Assembly (NCBI GenBank): GCA_022705265.1
Contig: JAKJEU010000057.1
Coordinates: forward strand, 1 to 8,167
Source: Pseudomonadota bacterium
Lineage (GTDB): Bacteria > Pseudomonadota > Alphaproteobacteria > JAKJEU01
Reading direction: 5' to 3'
Length of the DNA stretch: 8,167 bases
The notes beneath the pieces are model-generated. The model saw nothing but the letters and a program-made list of their open reading frames with translations. It made no database searches and was not told where the DNA came from. A program made the translations under genes and the position numbers. Positions 4,198 to 8,167 of this stretch are shown here, one piece after another (position 1 is the first letter of the stretch; each line of letters starts with the position of its first letter).

Positions 4198-6219
4198 ATG
4201 AAGCCTAAATCTTCAATTGACTCTGTATCAGATGGTGATTGTGCTTTATTAAAAGAAAGATATAGAATATTTTTTAAAGACAGATTAACTGAATTTGATA
4301 TGCCAAATGCAAAGGCTTATCGAACTGTGGATGAAAAAAACCCCTCAAAATCAGTATTTACTTTGATATGCGATCATCCCTTGCAACCAAGAATGCAATT
4401 TGCGGTGGTATTAAAAGCTTTAAGACATTCTGGTATTTTAAATTTAAATGAATTTGGGACTCTTTATTGGACTCCTAAGGCAAAGACTCAAATGTGCTTT
4501 GTTTATGATATGCCCTTAGGTGGTAGAGTAATGAAAAATTTGGATGATGTTATATCTCCAATTCCTGAAAAAGAATACATATCAAAATATGCTCCTGTTT
4601 TAGTTTCTGCTTTAAGTGAATTAACTCACAGAGGCATAACCCACAGAGCAATTCGTCCAGATAATCTTTATTATATGGACAAAGCAAAAACTATGATTGT
4701 TTTTGGTGATATGTTGACTTCTCCACCTGCTTATGATCAGCCAGTTGAGTTCGAAGTAATTGAATCAGCAATGAGTATGAAGGAAGGTCGTGGTCATGGA
4801 AAATTATTGGACGATTTATATTCCTTTGGTGTTACCTCGCTTTATATATCTATTGGACGAAGACCTAAAATAAATTTCAGAAGCGATGAAGAATTACTTG
4901 ATTCCAAAATAAGAAGAGGAAGTTATTCAACACTGGTTGGAGAGGAAAAAATACCTCTTTCAATGATTGAGCTTTTAAAAGGTCTTTTGTCTGATAATGA
5001 AGAGCAAAGATGGAATTTAGATGCCTTAAAAATGTGGCTTGCAGGAAGAAGATTATCTCCAATGCAAACAAGGGCTGGAAAAATTTCTCAACGAGCATAT
5101 ATTTTTAATGGCAAGGAATATTTTACAACTCGAGAATTGGCATCAGCATATGCCAATAATTGGTCGCTTGCAATTGAGGCGGTAAGAAGTGAAAAGCTTT
5201 TGATATGGCTTTTTAGAGGGTTAGAAGATAAGAAGCTTCATGATGCAATTGAATCTGCTATTGGTGCGATTATGGTGAAATATCCTAATATAAAAGTTCA
5301 AAATAATGTGTTGGTTGCAAAAATTTGTCTTATGCTTGATGGAAATGCTTGTATAAGATATAAACATTTAAGTTTTTTACCAGATGGACTTGGTTCTTTG
5401 CTTGCTAATGCTTATGCTTTGAATAAACAAGAAGACATTAATATTATAATTGAAATGTTACAGGCTGATATTTTGGCTATTTATTCTGAATGTCGTATTA
5501 ATTTTACTTATAAAAATTCTTATAAGGTTCTTGCAAGTTTTATAAATCATCCAAATATTGGTTCTGGTTTAGAAAGATGTCTTTATAATCTTAATGAATT
5601 TCTTCCATGTAAAAGTAAGTTTTTAGAAGATGAATATGTAAATGAAATAAATAAACTTGTTCCTGCTATGGATAAGGTGGCAAAGACGGTTGATGTTAAA
5701 ACTTGGCCAATGGACAGGCATATTGCTGCTTTTATAAGTGAAAAATTTGGGAATAAAGCAAATGATCAAGTAAATGCTTTAAGGTCTGAGAATCTAGCCA
5801 TAGCAACTGCTGGATTATTAAGTACTTATGCTATTTTACAATGGAGTTTAGGTCCTGAATCGGTTCACTCTTTGGCTGGTTGGCTTGGTTGCCATATTAT
5901 GCCGATGATTGACAGCTATCATAACAAAGAAAGACGAAAGGCAATTGAAAATGAAGTTCCTAAAATAATAAAAAAAGGATATTTGCCAGAGCTTTTTAAC
6001 TATCTTGATAATTTAGAGGAAAGAACCAAAGATTATAATGGCTTTATGGTTGCTAAATCTGAATATGTGACTTTGAAAAAAGAAATTGAACAATTTGAAA
6101 TGGAATTTAATAAAGTAAATTATGAAGCAGAACAATTAGGTATGCAAGTTGCTACTGTTTCGTCTTTTTGTATTGCTTTGTTTACAATTGTCATGCTTTT
6201 GTTGTTGAGGTTGATGTGA
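4198..6219 (+). CDS. Protein-kinase-like protein, probable pseudokinase with C-terminal membrane anchor
   Basis: A 673-residue protein with a eukaryotic-like kinase fold at about 50-285. Landmarks are a hinge-like CFVYDMPLGGRV (100-111), catalytic-loop equivalent HRAIRPDN (149-156), IVFGDM (167-172) where DFG is expected, DDLYSFGVTSLY (205-216), and RW plus MWLAG (271-283) near the end of the C-lobe. The HRD Asp is Ala (A151), DFG is not kept, and no glycine-rich loop or VAIK Lys is apparent, so phosphotransfer is unlikely. A long helical region follows (about 290-615), opening with AYIFNGKEYFTTRELASAYA, then a coiled coil (about 619-646) and one hydrophobic helix (about 651-671). This suggests a tail-anchored protein with the kinase fold in the cytoplasm. 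From memory, similar HRA-containing proteins occur across alphaproteobacteria, so the loss is probably family-wide and not decay. The ATG at 4198 is the conventional start; an upstream ATT start is possible. The stop overlaps the next gene as GTGA. Confidence 0.8.
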   Translation: MKPKSSIDSVSDGDCALLKERYRIFFKDRLTEFDMPNAKAYRTVDEKNPSKSVFTLICDHPLQPRMQFAVVLKALRHSGILNLNEFGTLYWTPKAKTQMCFVYDMPLGGRVMKNLDDVISPIPEKEYISKYAPVLVSALSELTHRGITHRAIRPDNLYYMDKAKTMIVFGDMLTSPPAYDQPVEFEVIESAMSMKEGRGHGKLLDDLYSFGVTSLYISIGRRPKINFRSDEELLDSKIRRGSYSTLVGEEKIPLSMIELLKGLLSDNEEQRWNLDALKMWLAGRRLSPMQTRAGKISQRAYIFNGKEYFTTRELASAYANNWSLAIEAVRSEKLLIWLFRGLEDKKLHDAIESAIGAIMVKYPNIKVQNNVLVAKICLMLDGNACIRYKHLSFLPDGLGSLLANAYALNKQEDINIIIEMLQADILAIYSECRINFTYKNSYKVLASFINHPNIGSGLERCLYNLNEFLPCKSKFLEDEYVNEINKLVPAMDKVAKTVDVKTWPMDRHIAAFISEKFGNKANDQVNALRSENLAIATAGLLSTYAILQWSLGPESVHSLAGWLGCHIMPMIDSYHNKERRKAIENEVPKIIKKGYLPELFNYLDNLEERTKDYNGFMVAKSEYVTLKKEIEQFEMEFNKVNYEAEQLGMQVATVSSFCIALFTIVMLLLLRLM

Positions 6220-6695
6220 GTAGAAAAAATAAAGGAGAAGGAACAGTATTATTAAGCAGACTTCTTTTAATCGGGATTTTGCTTGTATTATCACAATTTT
6301 TCTTGCCATCACTTATATTTTTGTTTTTTGCTTTGATACCTACGATACTTTCATATATTACGGATCATTCGAAAATAAGATATAAATGGTTATGTGTGGG
6401 TTCATTAAATACAGCAGGAGCGATGCCATATTTATTTATGCTTTGGTTTAATGATAATTCTTTTTCCTCAGCAATTGAATTGGCATTTGATATGGGGCAT
6501 TTAAGTATAATGTATGGAGCGGCCTTTGCGGGATTTTTAATATATATTATTGTCCCTCCTGCGGTTGCAAGTTATGTCCAAGCATCAAATCAAAAAAGGC
6601 TTGTAAATTTAAAAGATTCTCTTCAAAGATTAATAGATGTTTGGGGAGAAGGCGTTACATTAAATGAAGAAAATATAAAATCTAAGAAAAAATAA
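6216..6695 (+). CDS. Four-helix membrane protein coupled to the pseudokinase
   Basis: A 159-residue integral membrane protein of unknown function. Hydrophobic segments lie at about 12-29, 31-48, 57-77 and 97-117. A polar tail follows, with RLVNLKDSLQRLIDVWGEGVT at 128-148, a helix with a striking DVWGEGV end that looks like a conserved contact site. I chose the GTG at 6216: GAGG (6207-6210) precedes it by five bases, and it overlaps the upstream stop as GTGA (6216-6219). A longer frame from a TTG at 6168 would add an uncharacteristic Cys/His/Val-rich stretch inside the previous gene. The tight coupling to the pseudokinase, itself membrane-anchored, suggests the two form a complex; this is inference. 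I recall similar small membrane proteins with a WG-containing tail in alphaproteobacteria but cannot name a family. It does not resemble a transporter or enzyme I know. Confidence 0.78.
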   Translation: MSRKNKGEGTVLLSRLLLIGILLVLSQFFLPSLIFLFFALIPTILSYITDHSKIRYKWLCVGSLNTAGAMPYLFMLWFNDNSFSSAIELAFDMGHLSIMYGAAFAGFLIYIIVPPAVASYVQASNQKRLVNLKDSLQRLIDVWGEGVTLNEENIKSKKK

Positions 6696-6717
6696 TTTTA
6701 TTAATAGGAAAATAAAA

Positions 6718-8058
6718 ATGAATGAAATAATTTCAATTGTTTTAGCAGCAGGTCATGGCACAAGAATGAAATCAAACACTTTGAAATGTTTGCATAAAAT
6801 AGCTGGTCTTTCAATGATTGACCATATTTTTAATACTTTAACCGAAATCTCTTCTAATAAAAATGTTTTGGTCGTAAGCGAAGAAATGAATGAAAAAATT
6901 AAGTTTGATGAAAATATTGGAATTGTCGTTCAAAAAGAAAGACTTGGTACAGGTCATGCAGTATTACAAGCAAAAAATTATTTCAAAGAAGCCAAAGGAG
7001 ATGTTGTTATTATTTATGGTGATAATCCTTTGATTACTGCAAAGACTATAAAAGAAATGATAGCAAAAAGAAGAGATGGAATGGGATTGGTGGTGCTTGG
7101 TTTTAAGGCAAAAGACCCTGCAAAATATGGTCGTTTTGTTTTGGATAAAGAAGGCTTGCTCGAAAAGATTGTTGAATTTAAAGACGCAAGTGAAGAAGAA
7201 AAGGCTATAAATCTTTGTAATTCTGGGGTTATGTGTTTTGATGGCAAGAATATGTATGACATTTTATCAAACATAAAAAATGAAAATAAAGCAGGCGAAT
7301 ATTATTTAACCGACGCTGTAAAAATTGCAAGAGATGCAGGCTTAAAAGTCGGTGTTGTCATTGGGCAAGAAGATGAAATGCTTGGGGTTAATTCAAGATT
7401 TGAACTTGCCAATGCTGAACGAGTTTATCAACAAAGAAAAAGAAAAGAATTAATGGAATCAGGTGTTACTATGCTTAACCCTGAAACCGTTTATGTTAAT
7501 TATGATACCGAAATTGGTAAAGATGTTGTGATTGAACCTAATGTATTTTTTGGTGAAAAAGTTAAAATTCATGACAATGTTACAATAAAAGCATTTAGCC
7601 ATATAGAAGGTGCAGAAGTAAAAGAAGGTGCAATAATTGGGCCTTTTGCAAGGTTAAGACCAGGAAGCACCATTGAAACAGAGGCCCATATTGGAAACTT
7701 TGTTGAAATTAAAAATTCGGTAATTGGAAATAAAAGCAAGGTTAATCATTTAACTTATATTGGTGATACTGATATGGGTAAAAAAACAAATATCGGAGCC
7801 GGAACAATTACTTGTAACTATGATGGATATTTCAAATCAAGAACAACGATAGGGGATAATGTATTTGTGGGTTCTCATTCTTGTTTGGTTGCGCCAGTAA
7901 CTTTGGGTAATGGTTCGTTTACTGCTGCTGGCTCTACTATAACCAAAAATGTTGGTGAAGATGACATGGGTATTTCAAGAGCTAAACAAGAAAACAAAGA
8001 AGGTTGGGCTAAAAAATATCACGAAACAAAACAAGCTTTAAAGAACGCTAAAAAATGA
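6718..8058 (+). CDS. glmU: Bifunctional GlmU: GlcNAc-1-phosphate uridylyltransferase / glucosamine-1-phosphate acetyltransferase
   Basis: GlmU makes UDP-GlcNAc in the cytoplasm in two steps: acetyl-CoA-dependent acetylation of glucosamine-1-phosphate, then uridylyl transfer from UTP. The product feeds peptidoglycan and lipid A synthesis. The 446-residue protein has both domains. The N-terminal nucleotidyltransferase (about 1-228) shows LAAGHGTRMKS (9-19), QKERLGTGHAV (72-82), YGDNPLIT (100-107, with the metal-binding Asp) and LCNSGVMCF (166-174). The C-terminal left-handed beta-helix (about 250-430) shows ARLRPGSTIE (311-320), HIGNFVEIKNS (324-334), NHLTYIGDTDMG (343-354, H344 in the place of the acetyltransferase catalytic His), NIGAGTITCNYDG (358-370) and FVGSHSCLVAP (383-393). 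The loop usually written LPKVLHPLAGKPM reads TLKCLHKIAGLSM here; the Lys is kept. AGGAA at 6706-6710 is a good ribosome binding site. The stop overlaps the next start as ATGA. Confidence 0.97.
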   Translation: MNEIISIVLAAGHGTRMKSNTLKCLHKIAGLSMIDHIFNTLTEISSNKNVLVVSEEMNEKIKFDENIGIVVQKERLGTGHAVLQAKNYFKEAKGDVVIIYGDNPLITAKTIKEMIAKRRDGMGLVVLGFKAKDPAKYGRFVLDKEGLLEKIVEFKDASEEEKAINLCNSGVMCFDGKNMYDILSNIKNENKAGEYYLTDAVKIARDAGLKVGVVIGQEDEMLGVNSRFELANAERVYQQRKRKELMESGVTMLNPETVYVNYDTEIGKDVVIEPNVFFGEKVKIHDNVTIKAFSHIEGAEVKEGAIIGPFARLRPGSTIETEAHIGNFVEIKNSVIGNKSKVNHLTYIGDTDMGKKTNIGAGTITCNYDGYFKSRTTIGDNVFVGSHSCLVAPVTLGNGSFTAAGSTITKNVGEDDMGISRAKQENKEGWAKKYHETKQALKNAKK

Positions 8059-8167
8059 AATATGTATTCATAACTTTTTTTGTTTTCTTTACAATATTTG
8101 CGGTTTTTTCAGGCTTAGTCATATATAAAACCATGGACGGTTCTTTGGATTTGTGTTTGTATAAGTT
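8055..8167 (+). CDS. N-terminal fragment of a membrane or secreted protein (3'-truncated by window)
   Basis: An ATG overlapping the glmU stop as ATGA (8055-8058) opens a frame that stays open to the window edge, 37 complete codons. It begins MKYVFITFFVFFTIFAVFSG, continues LVIYKTMDGS and then DLCLYK. The start is one strongly hydrophobic helix, either an N-terminal anchor or an uncleaved signal. The four-base overlap suggests translational coupling to glmU. In many bacteria glmS follows glmU, but this is not GlmS, which begins MCGI with its catalytic Cys. I cannot assign a family from this fragment. Confidence 0.6.
   Translation, partial: MKYVFITFFVFFTIFAVFSGLVIYKTMDGSLDLCLYK

Noticed and set aside
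6168..6215. Longer N-terminus for the four-helix membrane protein from TTG 6168
   Set aside because: It would overlap the pseudokinase membrane helix by 52 bases and lacks a ribosome binding site, whereas GTG 6216 has GAGG five bases upstream and a GTGA overlap.

Overview
The window looks like chromosomal DNA from an AT-rich alphaproteobacterium. Three things point there. LexA carries the alphaproteobacterial pattern SKSGIHRL. The lexA promoter region holds a GTTC-N7-GTTC box, which is the alphaproteobacterial SOS operator and not the gamma-type CTG-N10-CAG box. The window also opens with what looks like the end of mtaB running into ftsY, a familiar alphaproteobacterial order. The host is not placed more precisely. 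An intact LexA with its operator argues against the most reduced Rickettsia-type genomes. UGA is used as a stop and Trp is encoded by TGG, so the code is standard. I see no insertion sequence, phage gene, tRNA, rRNA or CRISPR array.

Layout: (1) 2-1706, plus strand: the last 40 codons of a probable MtaB tRNA methylthiotransferase, then ftsY, then a UlaG/UPF0173-type metallo-hydrolase, each overlapping the next. (2) 1703-2685, minus strand: lexA and, downstream of it, a small unrecognised gene whose stop overlaps the hydrolase stop tail to tail. (3) 2686-2835: a divergent intergenic region with a well-placed SOS box, a lexA promoter and a possible short leader ORF. (4) 2836 to the end, plus strand: a membrane-anchored divergent polysaccharide deacetylase, a tail-anchored protein-kinase-like protein that lacks the catalytic Asp, a four-helix membrane protein, glmU, and the start of another membrane or secreted protein. 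No intergenic stretch exceeds about 150 bases.

How the genes relate: region 1 serves tRNA modification and co-translational membrane targeting. Region 2 is the SOS repressor, probably autoregulated. Region 4 has an envelope theme. GlmU makes UDP-GlcNAc for peptidoglycan and lipid A, the deacetylase acts on glycans outside the inner membrane, and between them sits a translationally coupled pair (pseudokinase plus membrane protein). That pair is the least understood part of the window and the best candidate for an undescribed system. Several starts here are non-standard: TTG for the deacetylase, GTG for the membrane protein, and possibly ATT for the pseudokinase.
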